Source of the DNA: Mesorhizobium sp. BR1-1-16
GTDB taxonomy: Bacteria; Pseudomonadota; Alphaproteobacteria; Rhizobiales; Kaistiaceae
DNA length: 64,000 nucleotides
Direction of reading: 5' to 3'
NCBI RefSeq assembly: GCF_020165495.1
Contig: NZ_JAIUIE010000006.1
Span: 233,553 to 297,552, forward strand
Each line of letters starts with the position of its first letter. The stretch's first letter is position 1. A program made the position numbers and the translations under genes. Under the pieces are notes generated by a model. That model worked only from the letters and a program-made list of their open reading frames with translations, was not told the DNA's origin and searched no databases. Shown here piece after piece: positions 18,973 through 29,842 of this stretch.

Positions 18973-20136
18973 TCAGACCGCTCCCGCCTTGGCAGCATTT
19001 CCATAGCGTCCAAGGCCGGCGGTGAGGCGGATCGGCTCGAATCGGCGGCGCGTCAAGGCCAGCACCAGGCCCATCTGGAAGGCGAGCGCCAGCATCGAGG
19101 AGCCGCCATAGGAAATGAACGGCAGCGTCATGCCCTTGGCCGGCACCAGATTGAGATTGACCGACATGTTGATGACCGACTGCACGCCGAACATCACGAT
19201 GAGGCCCGCCGAGCTCAGGCGGATGAACGGGTCCTCGTTCTTGAGGCTGTGGCTGAGGCCGCGCACGACGATGAAGGCGAAGACGAGCACGAGTCCGATA
19301 CAGACCAGGATGCCGTACTCTTCGGCCGCAACGGCGAAGATGAAGTCGGTGTGGCTGTCGGGCAGGATGCGCTTGACGACACCCTCGCCCGGCCCGCGGC
19401 CGAACCAGCCGCCGCCGAGGATCGACTGCATCGCCGTATCGACCTGGAACGTGTCACCGGTGCCGGGGTCGAGGAAGCGATTGATGCGACCGGCGAAGTG
19501 CGGAAACACGGTATAGGCCGCGAGCACGCCGCCGGCACCGAGGCCCGCAAGAGCCAGGATCCAGTACCAGGAAAGTCCGGCCATGAAGAACACGGCCGAC
19601 CAGGCGATGACCACCAGCATGGTCTGGCCAAGATCGGGCTGTGCCACCAGGAGCGCCACCACGATGGTGAGCAGCAGGATCGCGAAGATGTTGCCGGGGA
19701 TGTCGCTGCGGCGCGAATTCTCGGTGAACAGCCAGGCCGATAACACGATGAAGGCCGGCTTCATGAATTCCGACGGCTGCAGCGAAAACCCGATGACGTT
19801 GATCCAGCGTCGCGCGCCCTTGACCTCCTGACCGACGAAAAGCGTCAGGAACATCAGCACGATCGCGACGATGAACACGATCAGAGCCGTCCGTCGCGCC
19901 TTCTGCGGCGAGAGCATCGATGTCGCCAGCATGATGGCGATCGTCGGGATCAGGAACAGGACGTGGCGCGTCGTGAAATGGAAGCTGTCGAGGCCGATGC
20001 GCTCCGCCACGGGCGGGCTGCCCGCAAGCGAGAGCACGACGCCGGTGATCATCAGTGCCAGCATGGAGAACAGCAGGTACTTGTCGACCGTCCACCACCA
20101 CTCGGCGAAGATGCCGCGATCGGCCCTGCTGACCAT
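18973..20136 (-). CDS. ftsW: Lipid II polymerase / division protein FtsW
   Basis: SEDS-family glycosyltransferase that polymerises lipid II with FtsI. About ten transmembrane helices fill the 387 residues. SEDS signatures include GARRWINVIGFSLQPSEFMKPAFI, LVAQPDLGQTMLV, GRGPGEGVVKRILPDSHTDFIFAVAAEEYG and PFISYGGSSMLALAFQMGLVLAL. ATG at 20136 is chosen because GGAGG lies 7 nt upstream; a GTG at 20139 is the alternative. TGATG overlap with murD. Confidence 0.96.
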   Translation of the reverse strand: MVSRADRGIFAEWWWTVDKYLLFSMLALMITGVVLSLAGSPPVAERIGLDSFHFTTRHVLFLIPTIAIMLATSMLSPQKARRTALIVFIVAIVLMFLTLFVGQEVKGARRWINVIGFSLQPSEFMKPAFIVLSAWLFTENSRRSDIPGNIFAILLLTIVVALLVAQPDLGQTMLVVIAWSAVFFMAGLSWYWILALAGLGAGGVLAAYTVFPHFAGRINRFLDPGTGDTFQVDTAMQSILGGGWFGRGPGEGVVKRILPDSHTDFIFAVAAEEYGILVCIGLVLVFAFIVVRGLSHSLKNEDPFIRLSSAGLIVMFGVQSVINMSVNLNLVPAKGMTLPFISYGGSSMLALAFQMGLVLALTRRRFEPIRLTAGLGRYGNAAKAGAV

Positions 20137-21536
20137 CACCTGACCTCCTCAATGGCGTCCGCCCCGGCGCGGGCGAGGACGAGTTCGCGGAAATGGTCGC
20201 CGCGCTTTTCAAAGTTGCGATACTGATCGAACGAGGCGCAGGCCGGAGAGAGCAGCACGACCGGCTCCGGCTCCGTGTCGCGCGCCGCATCTTCCGCCGC
20301 GAGCGCGACAGCCCGGTCCATCGTGCCGGCCATCACGTAAGGCACCTTGCCCTCGAGCGTCGCAGCAAAGGCCTCGGAGGCGGCGCCGATCAGATAGGCC
20401 TTCGCGATCTTGCCGAAATAGGGGACGAGGCTGTCGATGCCGCCGGTCTTCGCCTTGCCGCCGAGGATCCAGAAGATGCGGTCGAAACTGGCAAGCGCCT
20501 TTTCAGCGGCGTCGGCATTGGTGGCCTTGGAATCGTTGACGAACAGCACCGGGCCTATCCGCGTCACCTCTTCCATCCGGTGCGCAAGGCCCGGAAAGCT
20601 CGCAAGACCCTGTTGGATCATCTCGTCCGAAAGACCGAGCGCGCTCGCGGCGGCGACAGCGGCAGCGGCATTCTGCGCGTTATGCGCGCCCCGCAGCGAG
20701 CCGATGCCGGCAAGATCCGCGACCTGGCGGGCCGACGCATCCGTGGCCTGAAAGATGTCCGTCTTGTCGACATAGAAGCCATCGACGACCGGGCGCTTGA
20801 CGGAAATCCGCTCCAGCGGCTTGCCGCGCCTGTCGATCTCGGCAGCGATCGACGCGCTCCAGTCATCGTCCACACCGACCACCGCCGTCGCGGCGCCGTC
20901 GACCAGGCGCGCCTTGATCGCAGCATAGCGTTCCATGCTGCCATGCCGATCGAGATGGTCCTCGGTCACATTGAGCAGGATGCCGACGGTCGGATCGATG
21001 GTCGGCGCGAGGTCGATCTGGAACGACGAGCACTCGACGACATAGACGCGATCATCCGTGATCGGCTCGAGCGAGAGGATCGCCGTGCCGATATTGCCGC
21101 CGAGCTGCACGTCGCGTCCAGCCGTCCGGAAGAGATGCCCGATCAGCGCCGTGGTGGTCGACTTGCCATTGGTGCCGGTGATGGCGATCAAGGCCGCATC
21201 GGGGGCGATCGCCCGGCGCTCTCGGCAGAAGAGTTCAATGTCGCCAATGATCTCGACGCCGGCCGCCTTGGCCTTCGTGACGACCCAGTGCGGCTCGGGA
21301 TGGGTGAGCGGCACGCCAGGCGCCAGAACCAGCGCGGCGAAAGCGGAAAAGTCGGCGTTGCGCAGATCTTCGGTGGTGACGCCGGATGCCGCTGCGTTGG
21401 CGACCGAATCGGCATTGTCGTCGAAGGCCGAGACATCAGCGCCGCCGGCGGCGAGCGCCTTTGCCGTGACGAGCCCGCTGCCGCCGAGACCGAAGACGGC
21501 GACCTTGCGTCCCGCGAAGACGGTGACCGGGATCAT
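20136..21536 (-). CDS. murD: UDP-N-acetylmuramoyl-L-alanine--D-glutamate ligase MurD
   Basis: Mur ligase adding D-Glu. The 466-residue protein has the N-terminal motif [27 protein letters not shown] loop [18 protein letters not shown], and [50 protein letters not shown] and [22 protein letters not shown] are C-terminal Mur-ligase motifs. Gap to mraY is 4 nt. Confidence 0.97.
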   Translation of the reverse strand: MIPVTVFAGRKVAVFGLGGSGLVTAKALAAGGADVSAFDDNADSVANAAASGVTTEDLRNADFSAFAALVLAPGVPLTHPEPHWVVTKAKAAGVEIIGDIELFCRERRAIAPDAALIAITGTNGKSTTTALIGHLFRTAGRDVQLGGNIGTAILSLEPITDDRVYVVECSSFQIDLAPTIDPTVGILLNVTEDHLDRHGSMERYAAIKARLVDGAATAVVGVDDDWSASIAAEIDRRGKPLERISVKRPVVDGFYVDKTDIFQATDASARQVADLAGIGSLRGAHNAQNAAAAVAAASALGLSDEMIQQGLASFPGLAHRMEEVTRIGPVLFVNDSKATNADAAEKALASFDRIFWILGGKAKTGGIDSLVPYFGKIAKAYLIGAASEAFAATLEGKVPYVMAGTMDRAVALAAEDAARDTEPEPVVLLSPACASFDQYRNFEKRGDHFRELVLARAGADAIEEVR

Positions 21537-21540
21537 CCCG

Positions 21541-22626
21541 CTACCTCAGCTTCAGGCTGGAGAGGCCCACCAGGGCGAGCACCACGGCGATGATCCAGAA
21601 GCGGATGACGACCTGCGGTTCGGTCCAGCCAAGCTGCTCGAAATGATGATGGATCGGCGCCATCTTGAACACGCGCCGTCCGGTCAGCTTGAAGGATGCA
21701 ACCTGGATGATGACCGAGACCGCCTCCAGGACGAACAGCCCGCCGATGATCGCCAGCACGATCTCGTGCTTCGTGGCGACAGCGATCGATCCCAGCATGC
21801 CGCCGAGCGCGAGCGATCCGGTGTCGCCCATGAAGATCGCGGCTGGAGGCGCGTTGAACCACAGGAAACCGAGGCCGGCGCCGAACATCGCGCCGCATAT
21901 CACCGCGAGTTCACCCGTGCCGGGCACGAAATGGATCTGCAGATATTCCGCGAAGATCGAATTGCCCGAGAGATAGGCCATCACGCCGAAGCTCGCCGCC
22001 GCGACCATGACCGGGACGATGGCCAGTCCGTCGAGCCCGTCCGTCAGGTTGACCGCATTGCCAGCTCCCACGATCACGAAGGCCGCGAAGGGGATGAAGA
22101 ACCAGCCGAGATCGAGCACCCATGCCTTGACGAACGGAAAGGTCAGCGCATCCGCGAGCGGGCCGCCGGCAAGACGCGAGATGAAATAGCAACCGATCGC
22201 GGCGATGGCGAACTCGACCAGAAGGCGCGAGCGGCCGGAAAAGCCCTTGTGGCTCTGCTTCGTCACCTTGAGATAATCGTCATAGAAGCCGATCAGCCCG
22301 AAGCCGACCGTCACGCCCAGCACGATCCAGACATAGAAGCTGGCGAGATTGGCCCAGAGCAGAGTCGAGACGATGAGCCCGAACAGGATCATCAGCCCGC
22401 CCATCGTCGGCGTGCCCTTCTTAGTCAGAAGGTGGCTTTGCGGACCATCCTCGCGGATCGGCTGGCCTTTGCCCTGCTTCATGCGAAGGCCGCGAATGAT
22501 CGTCGGGCCGAACAGGAACACGACGATGAGCGCCGTCATGGTGGCGCCGCCGACGCGGAAGGTAATGTAGCGGAAGACGTTGAGGGCCGAGAACTGCGCC
22601 GATAGATCCCCCAGGAAATACAGCAT
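21541..22626 (-). CDS. mraY: Phospho-MurNAc-pentapeptide translocase MraY
   Basis: Integral membrane enzyme that makes lipid I from UDP-MurNAc-pentapeptide and undecaprenyl phosphate. The 361-residue protein has ten hydrophobic helices and the polyprenyl-phosphate transferase signatures [20 protein letters not shown] (catalytic aspartates), [26 protein letters not shown] and [31 protein letters not shown] overlap with murF. Confidence 0.97.
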   Translation of the reverse strand: MLYFLGDLSAQFSALNVFRYITFRVGGATMTALIVVFLFGPTIIRGLRMKQGKGQPIREDGPQSHLLTKKGTPTMGGLMILFGLIVSTLLWANLASFYVWIVLGVTVGFGLIGFYDDYLKVTKQSHKGFSGRSRLLVEFAIAAIGCYFISRLAGGPLADALTFPFVKAWVLDLGWFFIPFAAFVIVGAGNAVNLTDGLDGLAIVPVMVAAASFGVMAYLSGNSIFAEYLQIHFVPGTGELAVICGAMFGAGLGFLWFNAPPAAIFMGDTGSLALGGMLGSIAVATKHEIVLAIIGGLFVLEAVSVIIQVASFKLTGRRVFKMAPIHHHFEQLGWTEPQVVIRFWIIAVVLALVGLSSLKLR

Positions 22627-24089
22627 CAGGCGAGTCCTTCAATCTCAGGATCTGGCCCGGCATTTTCTGGCTCGGGCTTGGCAAATCGGGTCATCAATCG
22701 CTCAACGAGGGGCGTCATCCGGCTGCCCTTGGAGCCTTTGACCATGACCACGTCGCCGCTTGCAATGCCGTCGCCGAGAATCACGTCGAGTTCTTCTGCC
22801 GTTTCCGCATACTGGCCTTGCATATCGGTCGGCAAGACCTGCCAGAGCGCATGCATCAGCCGCCCGGCACAATAGACCCGGTCGATGCCTGCCGCGATCA
22901 GCGGCTCGAGCAGTTCCGCATGCATCTCGGCCGAGCGCTCTCCGAGCTCCAGCATGTCGCCGAGCACGGCGATCCGCTTGCCGCCTGGCCCCGGACGTGA
23001 GGCCGCGAGAACGGCGATCGCCGCACGCATCGAGGTCGGATTGGCGTTGTAACTTTCGTCGATCAGAAGCGCCTCGCCATCGCCGAATGCGAGCCGATGC
23101 TGCGCGCCGCGGCCCTCGGGCGCTGCCATGCCGCTCAGCGAATCCGCAGCGAGATCGAGATCGCCGCCGAGAATGTGAACCGCCAGCAGGACCGCGAGTG
23201 CATTTTGAACGAGGTGACGCCCCGGCGCTCCGATCGTGAACCGCACTTCGCGGCCGAGAATATCGGCCCTGACACGGGAATGATCGGGCATCAGGTCAAT
23301 CGCGGTCAGCCGGGCCTCCGCATCGGCGCTCTCGCCGAAGCCGAGCACGCGGTCGACGCCCGAATCGATCGCCATCAGAGCGAGCGGCTCGAATTGCGGA
23401 TTGTCGCGGTTGAGGACTGCGACACCGCCGGGCTCGATCCCGGCAAAGATCTCGGCCTTGGCGCGGGTGATCCCCTCGATTCCATCTGGAAAGAACTCGA
23501 CATGAACGGGTTCGATCGTCGTGATGATGCCGACATGCGGCCGCACCTGCTGGACCAGCGGCACGATTTCGCCGGCATGGTTCATGCCGATCTCGAACAC
23601 GGCATAGACGGCGTCGGCGGGCATGCGCGAAAGCGTCAGCGGCACGCCCCAATGATTGTTGAACGATGCCGGCGAGAAATGCGTCTTGCCCGTCGCTGCC
23701 AGCGCCCGCGCCAGCATCTCCTTGGTGGTCGTCTTGCCGACGCTGCCCGTCACGGCAGCGATGCCGGCCGTCGAGCGCGCGCGCGCAGCGCGGCCGAGCG
23801 ATTCGAGGGCGGCCAGCACATCGCTGACGACGACGAGCGGAATGGTCAGCCGTCCGAGCGCTGAAAGGCGCTCCTCGGCAACAACCGCCACCGCCGCGCC
23901 CTGCGCCGCGGCCTTGCCGACGTAGTCATGGCCATCCAGGCGATCACCGCGAATGGCGAAGAAGGCCTCACCGGGCTTCACCGAGCGGCTGTCGATCGAG
24001 ATGCCGGAAATCGCCGGCGCGGCGGTCGCGGTCGGCCGCCCGCGCATCGCGGCGACGAAAGCCTCGAACGTCCAGAGCGGCTCGCTCAT
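22626..24089 (-). CDS. murF: UDP-MurNAc-tripeptide--D-Ala-D-Ala ligase MurF
   Basis: Last cytoplasmic Mur ligase. The 487-residue protein has N-terminal [32 protein letters not shown] loop [14 protein letters not shown], the substrate motif [15 protein letters not shown], and [10 protein letters not shown] and [23 protein letters not shown] overlap with murE. Confidence 0.97.
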   Translation of the reverse strand: MSEPLWTFEAFVAAMRGRPTATAAPAISGISIDSRSVKPGEAFFAIRGDRLDGHDYVGKAAAQGAAVAVVAEERLSALGRLTIPLVVVSDVLAALESLGRAARARSTAGIAAVTGSVGKTTTKEMLARALAATGKTHFSPASFNNHWGVPLTLSRMPADAVYAVFEIGMNHAGEIVPLVQQVRPHVGIITTIEPVHVEFFPDGIEGITRAKAEIFAGIEPGGVAVLNRDNPQFEPLALMAIDSGVDRVLGFGESADAEARLTAIDLMPDHSRVRADILGREVRFTIGAPGRHLVQNALAVLLAVHILGGDLDLAADSLSGMAAPEGRGAQHRLAFGDGEALLIDESYNANPTSMRAAIAVLAASRPGPGGKRIAVLGDMLELGERSAEMHAELLEPLIAAGIDRVYCAGRLMHALWQVLPTDMQGQYAETAEELDVILGDGIASGDVVMVKGSKGSRMTPLVERLMTRFAKPEPENAGPDPEIEGLA

Positions 24090-25564
24090 GCAGCCACCCC
24101 GCCCGCGATCGCTTCTGTCACGGCTTCATGATCCGAGAACGGATGCACGACGCCCTTTACGATCTGGCCCGCTTCATGACCCTTGCCGGCGACACAGAGC
24201 ACGTCGCCCGCGCGCAGCATCGCGACCGCCTCGGCGATGGCGCGGCGGCGGTCGCCGATCTCGATCGCTCCCGGCGCTGCCGCAAGAATGGCTGCGCGGA
24301 TGGTGGCGGGATCCTCCGAGCGCGGATTGTCGTCGGTGACGATGACGACATCAGCGCGGCGGCTGGCGACCTCACCCATCAGCGGCCGCTTGCCGGCATC
24401 GCGATCGCCGCCGGCGCCAACAACGACGACCAGCCGGCCGCGCGTCATCGGGCGTAGCGCGGCGAGCGCATGATCGAGTGCATCCGGCTTATGGGCATAG
24501 TCGACGAAGACGGCACCGCCGCTTCGGGTGACGCCGACCTTTTCAAGCCGGCCCGGCGCCCCCTCGAGATGCCCGAGCGCGGCGATAGCGACTGCAGGTT
24601 GAATGCCGGCGGCGATGGCGAGACCGGCAGCGACGAGCGCATTGGAGGCCTGGAAACCACCCGCCAGCGGCAGATCGACCTCCATTGGCTCGCCAAATAC
24701 ATCGAGCTTCAGAACCTGGTGCAGATCGCTCGGCGTCGCCGAGAGAAGGCGGATCCCCTCCCCGGCTGCGCCGACGCTCACCACCTGCTGCTGCCGGTCG
24801 CGGGCAATGGTCGCAACGCGCTCGGCATAGGGCCCGTCGGCGTCGATGACCGCCGTCGCGCCCTCAGGGAGAATCTCCGCGAAGAGGCGCATCTTGGCGG
24901 CGAAATAGTCCTCGACCGTTGGGTGATAGTCCATGTGGTCGCGGCCGAGATTGGTGAAACCGGCGGCAACAAGGCGGACGCCGTCGAGCCGGTGCTGGTC
25001 GAGACCATGGCTCGACGCTTCGAGCGCCGCATGGCTGACGCCCTCGCGCGCGAGGCGGTCCAGCGTCGCATGCAATTGCACTGGGTCGGGTGTCGTGAGG
25101 CTGCCATATTCGGCGCCCCAGGGCGCAACAATGCCGATGGTGCCGATCGAAGCAGCGCCAAAGCCGGCAGCAGCGAAGATCTGCCGCGCAAAGACGGCGA
25201 CCGAGGTCTTGCCGGCGGTGCCCGTGACGGCGACCATCTTCTCGGGCTGGCGCGGATAGAAGCGGGCGGCGAAATGGGCAAGCGCAATGCGCGGGTCCTC
25301 GGCACGCAGCACCGGAACGCCGGGATCGGCAGCGAGTGAGGAATCGGTCGCACAGAGAAGCGCGACGGCGCCGCGCTGGACCGCTTCGGGCACGAAACGC
25401 AGGCCGTCAGCGGTGACGCCCTTCATCGCAGCGAAGAGAAAGCCGGGCTGCACGGCACGGCTATCGGCGGTAAGGCCAGTGATCTCGACGGCGGCAGCGT
25501 CGGGCGCGAGCGGAATTTCGGTCGAGGCGAGATCGCCAAGGCGCATTACCGGATTACGTCGCAT
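24086..25564 (-). CDS. murE: UDP-MurNAc-L-Ala-D-Glu--meso-DAP ligase MurE
   Basis: Adds meso-diaminopimelate. The DNPRSEDP motif near residue 400 is the diagnostic meso-DAP recognition loop, so the peptidoglycan is mDAP-type. Other motifs are ADSRAVQPGFLFAAMKG, ATP loop VTGTAGKTSVAVFARQIF, NLGRDHMDYHPTVEDYFAAK and VDYAHKPDALDHAL. The start at 25564 (492 residues) is chosen for AGAAGG 10 nt upstream. An ATG at 25546 gives a more compact family-like N-terminus but has weak ribosome-site support, and one at 25609 is less likely. Confidence 0.96.
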   Translation of the reverse strand: MRRNPVMRLGDLASTEIPLAPDAAAVEITGLTADSRAVQPGFLFAAMKGVTADGLRFVPEAVQRGAVALLCATDSSLAADPGVPVLRAEDPRIALAHFAARFYPRQPEKMVAVTGTAGKTSVAVFARQIFAAAGFGAASIGTIGIVAPWGAEYGSLTTPDPVQLHATLDRLAREGVSHAALEASSHGLDQHRLDGVRLVAAGFTNLGRDHMDYHPTVEDYFAAKMRLFAEILPEGATAVIDADGPYAERVATIARDRQQQVVSVGAAGEGIRLLSATPSDLHQVLKLDVFGEPMEVDLPLAGGFQASNALVAAGLAIAAGIQPAVAIAALGHLEGAPGRLEKVGVTRSGGAVFVDYAHKPDALDHALAALRPMTRGRLVVVVGAGGDRDAGKRPLMGEVASRRADVVIVTDDNPRSEDPATIRAAILAAAPGAIEIGDRRRAIAEAVAMLRAGDVLCVAGKGHEAGQIVKGVVHPFSDHEAVTEAIAGGVAA

Positions 25565-25615
25565 GCGGAGCGTTCCTTCTAGCAAACGGAGCCGAACGGG
25601 CGGCTCCATCGGCGC

Positions 25616-27355
25616 TCAATACGACACAAGCATGGCGTCGGGATTGCTTTCGTCCGCAGTCCGCGGCTGAACTCCGAGGAAAGCAGCGGACCGGCGAACG
25701 ACATTGCCAGCAACATAAGCAGCGTTCCAGGCTGCGAGCGCCGGCATGCCAGGCTTCTCCGGCCGCGGATCGTCGACCGAGATCATCAGCACATATTGCG
25801 GGTCGTCCATGGGGAAGACCGCGAGGAACGAATTCAGATAATGCCCTTCGACATAGCGGCCATTGGCGACCTTCTCGGCCGTGCCGGTCTTGCCGCCGAC
25901 GACATAACCGGGGACGTCCGCATGGCGGCCGGAGCCCTTGACGCCGTTGAAGCGGAACAGCCAGCGCATCTCGTCGCTTGTCTTCTGCGAGACGACGCGT
26001 GTCGCCTGCGCCAGTGCGTTCTCGCGGGTCCGGGGGAAGAAGGTCGGCGGAAACAGATAACCGCCATTGACGAGCGCGCAGTCGGCCATCGCAGCCTGCA
26101 TCGGCGTGACCGCGATGCCGTGACCGAACGCCACCGTCATCGTCGTCACATCGCTCCAGCGTTTGGGAATCTGCGGCGTCGCAACCTCCGGCAATTCGGT
26201 CTTCAACTTGGTCATCAGTCCGAAGCGGCGGATATATTCCTGCTGGGTCTCGCTGCCGATGACCATCGCCATCTTCGCGGTGCCGATATTCGAGGAGTAC
26301 TGGAACACCTCGGGGACAGTCAGGAAACGCGCTTGCGGATGCGAATCGTGGATCGCCTGACGGCCGACACGGATCGGTGAACGCGCGTCGAAGCTGTCGG
26401 TCATCTTCACCTTGCCGCTGTCGAGCGCCATGGCAAAGGTGAAGCTCTTGAAGACGGAGCCGAGCTCATACGAGCCGGCCGTCAGCCGGTTGAGCCGGTC
26501 CGGCTTGTTGGCATCGACGGGATCGTTGGGATCGAAATCGGGCAGCGATGCGAGCGCGACGACTTCGCCGGTCTTGGCGTTGATCATGACGCCCATGGCC
26601 GCGGCCGACTGATATTTCTGCATCGCGCCTACCAGTTCATCGCGCAGGACATGCTGGACGCGCAGGTCGATCGACAGCTGAACCGGCTGCTGGCTGTTGG
26701 TCTTCATCGCGAAGCCGGCATTGTGCAGGTCGCTGAGCCCGCGCTCGTCCACCGTCCGCTCGAGTCCGGCGATGCCCTGGTTATCGATGTTCACAAGACC
26801 AACGATATGGGCCGCTGCCGGGCCCCCCGGATAGAAGCGCTTGTTCTCGGTGAGGAAGCCGACGCCGGGAATGCCGAGATCGTGGATCTGCGCCTGCTGG
26901 GTCGGCGTGATTTCGCGCTTGACCCAAACGAAGCCGGCCTTTGTCGACAGCTTCTTTCGAAGCGCCGTGGCATCGAGGTCCTGCAACACGCTGGTGATCA
27001 GCTCGGTCGCCTCGTCGGGATCGACGATCTTGTTCGGCTCGGCGAAGAGCGAAGCGGTCCGGATATCCGTGGCGAGAATTTCGCCGTTGCGATCGACGAT
27101 ATCAGGACGGGCCGTGGCGACCGCCGAGGCGGCACTGCCACGCGCCACGTCATCCGACGGATCGGTGAGGCCAAGCATGATGAGGCGCGTGCTGATGATC
27201 CCGTAGACGAGAACAAAGGCGAGGATCGCCAGCAATACGCGGTTGCGGGTCTGGTCCTGCTTCCGCTTGGCGATGACGGCAGCCGGTTCGCCGCGCGGTT
27301 CGGCGCCTGCGGGACGGGTGAATACATCCGGACGATCGGTCAGGGTCATCGTCAT
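25616..27355 (-). CDS. ftsI: Septal transpeptidase FtsI (PBP3)
   Basis: Monofunctional class B penicillin-binding protein that cross-links septal peptidoglycan with FtsW. The 579-residue protein has a short cytoplasmic tail, one transmembrane helix (about 40-62) and an N-terminal dimerisation domain. The transpeptidase motifs are SVFK at 300-303 with the active-site serine, SSN at 354-356 and KTG at 489-491. The ATG overlaps the ftsL stop as ATGA; a second ATG lies two codons on. Confidence 0.96.
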   Translation of the reverse strand: MTMTLTDRPDVFTRPAGAEPRGEPAAVIAKRKQDQTRNRVLLAILAFVLVYGIISTRLIMLGLTDPSDDVARGSAASAVATARPDIVDRNGEILATDIRTASLFAEPNKIVDPDEATELITSVLQDLDATALRKKLSTKAGFVWVKREITPTQQAQIHDLGIPGVGFLTENKRFYPGGPAAAHIVGLVNIDNQGIAGLERTVDERGLSDLHNAGFAMKTNSQQPVQLSIDLRVQHVLRDELVGAMQKYQSAAAMGVMINAKTGEVVALASLPDFDPNDPVDANKPDRLNRLTAGSYELGSVFKSFTFAMALDSGKVKMTDSFDARSPIRVGRQAIHDSHPQARFLTVPEVFQYSSNIGTAKMAMVIGSETQQEYIRRFGLMTKLKTELPEVATPQIPKRWSDVTTMTVAFGHGIAVTPMQAAMADCALVNGGYLFPPTFFPRTRENALAQATRVVSQKTSDEMRWLFRFNGVKGSGRHADVPGYVVGGKTGTAEKVANGRYVEGHYLNSFLAVFPMDDPQYVLMISVDDPRPEKPGMPALAAWNAAYVAGNVVRRSAAFLGVQPRTADESNPDAMLVSY

Positions 27356-27876
27356 TCGAGATATCCCGTCTCAGGCTGGGCAGGGAGCGCACGGGCAGGC
27401 ACTCTGGGCGTCGGCGGCGCAACGCGGCGCACCGGCGCCGGCGGCTTCACCACTTTCGGCCGCTGCGGCGCTTCGATGCTGCCCGTCTCCATCGAATCGG
27501 TCTTTGCGGCGGCTGACTTGCTGGCCGTCTCGGCGCTGCGCATGATCGCGTTCGGCACAGCGTCGGCGCCGGTATCCGTTGCGCCGGCCGGCCGCGCCGG
27601 CACGTCGGCGATCGTTGCGAGCTGGCGTACGTCGAGCGGCTTCAGTTCCAGATAGCTGTTGTAGCGCTCGACGAGCGACTGCAGCCGCGAAGGCTGGTCG
27701 AGCACGCCCCATTCGGCACGGAGCAGGTTGAGCTGCTGTTTCTCGTGGGCGATGCCGGCGCGCAATTCCATGACATGATCAGCGGCCCGGCCGGCGCTGT
27801 CCTTCATCGCATAGGTGATCACCGCCACCGCAATCATCAGGCCGACCCAGAAGAAGCTCCAGCCGCGCTTCATCAC
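27352..27876 (-). CDS. ftsL: Cell division protein FtsL
   Basis: Small bitopic divisome protein. The 174 residues start [28 protein letters not shown], a transmembrane helix at about 5-23. A periplasmic coiled coil follows ([42 protein letters not shown]). The C-terminal half is a proline-rich tail longer than in enterics. Identity rests on topology and position between rsmH and ftsI, since FtsL is poorly conserved. ATGA overlaps at both ends. Confidence 0.92.
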   Translation of the reverse strand: MMKRGWSFFWVGLMIAVAVITYAMKDSAGRAADHVMELRAGIAHEKQQLNLLRAEWGVLDQPSRLQSLVERYNSYLELKPLDVRQLATIADVPARPAGATDTGADAVPNAIMRSAETASKSAAAKTDSMETGSIEAPQRPKVVKPPAPVRRVAPPTPRVPARALPAQPETGYLE

Positions 27877-28886
27877 GCTCGCTCCGCCTTGAAGATTGGC
27901 AGCGACGGCACGCCCGCAGCTGTCGGATCGAAGGGACGCGCCGGCGCATCGGTACGGATGGCCGCGCGCAGCTTGGCCGAACGGGCGCGTGGGTTCATCG
28001 CGATCTCCGCGTCATCGGCAACAGACGGCCCTTTCGCGGCGAGGCGGAAGGTCGGCGAGGCGATGCTGCGCTCCGGCAGGTGGCGCGAACCGCCCGCCCG
28101 CTCCTCGCTGCGTTCGCCGAGAAACCGCTTGACGATGCGATCCTCGAGCGAATGGAACGAGACGACCACGAGACGTCCGCCGGGCTTCAAAATCCGCTCT
28201 GCCGCCGCGAGCGCCTCGCCGAGCTCGTCGAGTTCCTCGTTCACATAGATGCGCAGCGCCTGGAAGCTGCGTGTCGCCGGATGGATCGTGTCGCTGTGCT
28301 TGCGACCGACGACGCGTTCGATGAGACCGGCGAGCTGCGCGGTCGAGACGAACGGCGTCGCAACACGGTCTTCGGCGATGGCGCGGGCAACAGCGCCTGC
28401 GCGCCGCTCCTCTCCGAGCACGGTGAGGATGCGCGCCAGCTCACGCGGCGGCATGGTGTTGACGATGTCGGCGGCGCTCGGACCGGACCGCGCCATGCGC
28501 ATGTCGAGCGGCCCATCGAAGCGGAACGAGAACCCGCGCTCGGCCTCGTCAATCTGCATCGAGGACACGCCGATATCGAGCACCACGCCATCGACCGAGG
28601 CAAGCCCGGCATCGTTAGCGATGGTGTCGAGCGCGCTGAACCGGCCTTCGACCAGCCTCAGCCGGCCGGCGGCTTCGGCAACCAGCCCCGACCCGCCGGC
28701 GATCGCGGTCGGATCGCGGTCGATCGCCACGACATTGGCGCCGGCACCGAGCAAGGCCCGCGTGTAGCCGCCGAGGCCGAACGTGCCGTCGATGAAGGTT
28801 TCGCCCGGCTGCGGCGCCAGCGCCGCGATGACGGGGTCGAGCATGACGGGAATATGGCGCGGCGCAGCGCCTGACGGGCCGCTCAT
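27873..28886 (-). CDS. rsmH: 16S rRNA (cytosine-1402-N4)-methyltransferase RsmH
   Basis: Methylates N4 of C1402 in 16S rRNA. The 337-residue protein begins [39 protein letters not shown] is SAM motif I, and [24 protein letters not shown] and [16 protein letters not shown] are family signatures. The start at 28886 overlaps the mraZ stop (ATGA). Longer in-frame sequence lies within mraZ and is discarded. Confidence 0.97.
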   Translation of the reverse strand: MSGPSGAAPRHIPVMLDPVIAALAPQPGETFIDGTFGLGGYTRALLGAGANVVAIDRDPTAIAGGSGLVAEAAGRLRLVEGRFSALDTIANDAGLASVDGVVLDIGVSSMQIDEAERGFSFRFDGPLDMRMARSGPSAADIVNTMPPRELARILTVLGEERRAGAVARAIAEDRVATPFVSTAQLAGLIERVVGRKHSDTIHPATRSFQALRIYVNEELDELGEALAAAERILKPGGRLVVVSFHSLEDRIVKRFLGERSEERAGGSRHLPERSIASPTFRLAAKGPSVADDAEIAMNPRARSAKLRAAIRTDAPARPFDPTAAGVPSLPIFKAERA

Positions 28887-29350
28887 TCCGCACCCCCCGC
28901 CTCGCGCCGGCCGCCCAGCCGACGGCGCAGTTCGCGCACCCGGTTCTTGGCTTCCGCGCGATAGGCCAGGAACCGCTCCGGCTCCCAGATCTGGAATTTG
29001 TACCCCTGCCCGACGAAGGTCACCGTGTCGCCGATGCCGGCATGCGCCTTGATGGCTTCCGGCAGCGCGACGCGCCCCTCCGGATCGACCCGCAGGATCT
29101 CGCTCTCGCCGATCAGCGTGGTGGAGAGCAGTTCGTGGTCCTCCGAGAACGGCTCGAACAGCGCCAGCATGGCGCGGATCTGCTCCCGGAGCCGATTGCC
29201 CCCCGCATCCACGGCGTTCTGATCCAGCGTCGGACAACAATAGAGCCCCTCGAACCCGTCACGCATCAGCACGGAACGGAACGGCGCCGGAATCGACACC
29301 CGTCCCTTCGAATCCAGCCGGTTGGTGAAGGTGGAAACGAACTCGTCCAT
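28883..29350 (-). CDS. mraZ: Transcriptional regulator MraZ
   Basis: First gene of the dcw cluster and its autoregulator in studied bacteria. The 155 residues hold two AbrB/SpoVT-like half domains with the DXXXR repeats: [16 protein letters not shown] near the N-terminus and [13 protein letters not shown] near 85-97. The start [13 protein letters not shown] has GAGGGG upstream; an in-frame extension to 29413 is not family-like. A TGGGN array at 29520-29554 is the likely binding site. Confidence 0.95.
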   Translation of the reverse strand: MDEFVSTFTNRLDSKGRVSIPAPFRSVLMRDGFEGLYCCPTLDQNAVDAGGNRLREQIRAMLALFEPFSEDHELLSTTLIGESEILRVDPEGRVALPEAIKAHAGIGDTVTFVGQGYKFQIWEPERFLAYRAEAKNRVRELRRRLGGRREAGGAE

Positions 29351-29842
29351 TGCCCCTCTGACCGCTCCGGATGCGACACGCGACGTCCCGTTCCGCGGCC
29401 CGCTGCCGAGCACGGATTAAAACCCACGGACGCGAACTGGAAACGCTCGCCCGGGACGCGAATGGGACCGAAAGCACGGCTCTGAAAGCCGAAGGCGGAC
29501 CCTTCGTACCGGGACGATTTGGGATACCATGGGAGAACATGGGCGTCAATGGAATCGAGCTCCACGACCAAGGTGCGGCCGTGGAAAACCTTGAAGTCGT
29601 TAAGCTTAATTTTTCGTTGCAAATGCTTGGCCCGCCTGCATTTCGGCGCGAGCCGATGCGAGGTCGCATTCGAAGCGTGGCCGGTGGACAACTCGGGCTG
29701 GGCTGCGAGGGATGCGGCGAGGCGGCAGGCAACGGGCGGTGGGGGCGCGACCCATGGCGATGCCCGGCGACATCTCTGCAGCGCGCGCACCTTCCGCCGG
29801 GAAGGGAACGGCGCGGAAGCGTTTGTCTTGGGGCGGAAGGCA
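29351..29842. other. Intergenic region between rnpB and mraZ
   Basis: This 490-bp gap must contain the main promoter of the dcw cluster. It holds the TGGGN repeat array (29520-29554) and an unusually AT-rich patch at about 29591-29625, the likeliest promoter or UP-element area for leftward transcription. Reading frames crossing it look like shadows. I could not fix a -35/-10 pair. Confidence 0.5.
29520..29554 (+). promoter_or_regulatory. MraZ box: TGGGN direct repeats with 10-bp period
   Basis: TGGGA, TGGGA, TGGGC and a weaker TGGAA start at 29520, 29530, 29540 and 29550, each separated by exactly 5 nt. MraZ of E. coli is known to bind TGGGN repeats spaced by 5 nt upstream of mraZ. The array lies 170 bp upstream of the mraZ start. 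As written the repeats read on the plus strand, opposite to mraZ. Confidence 0.75.
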
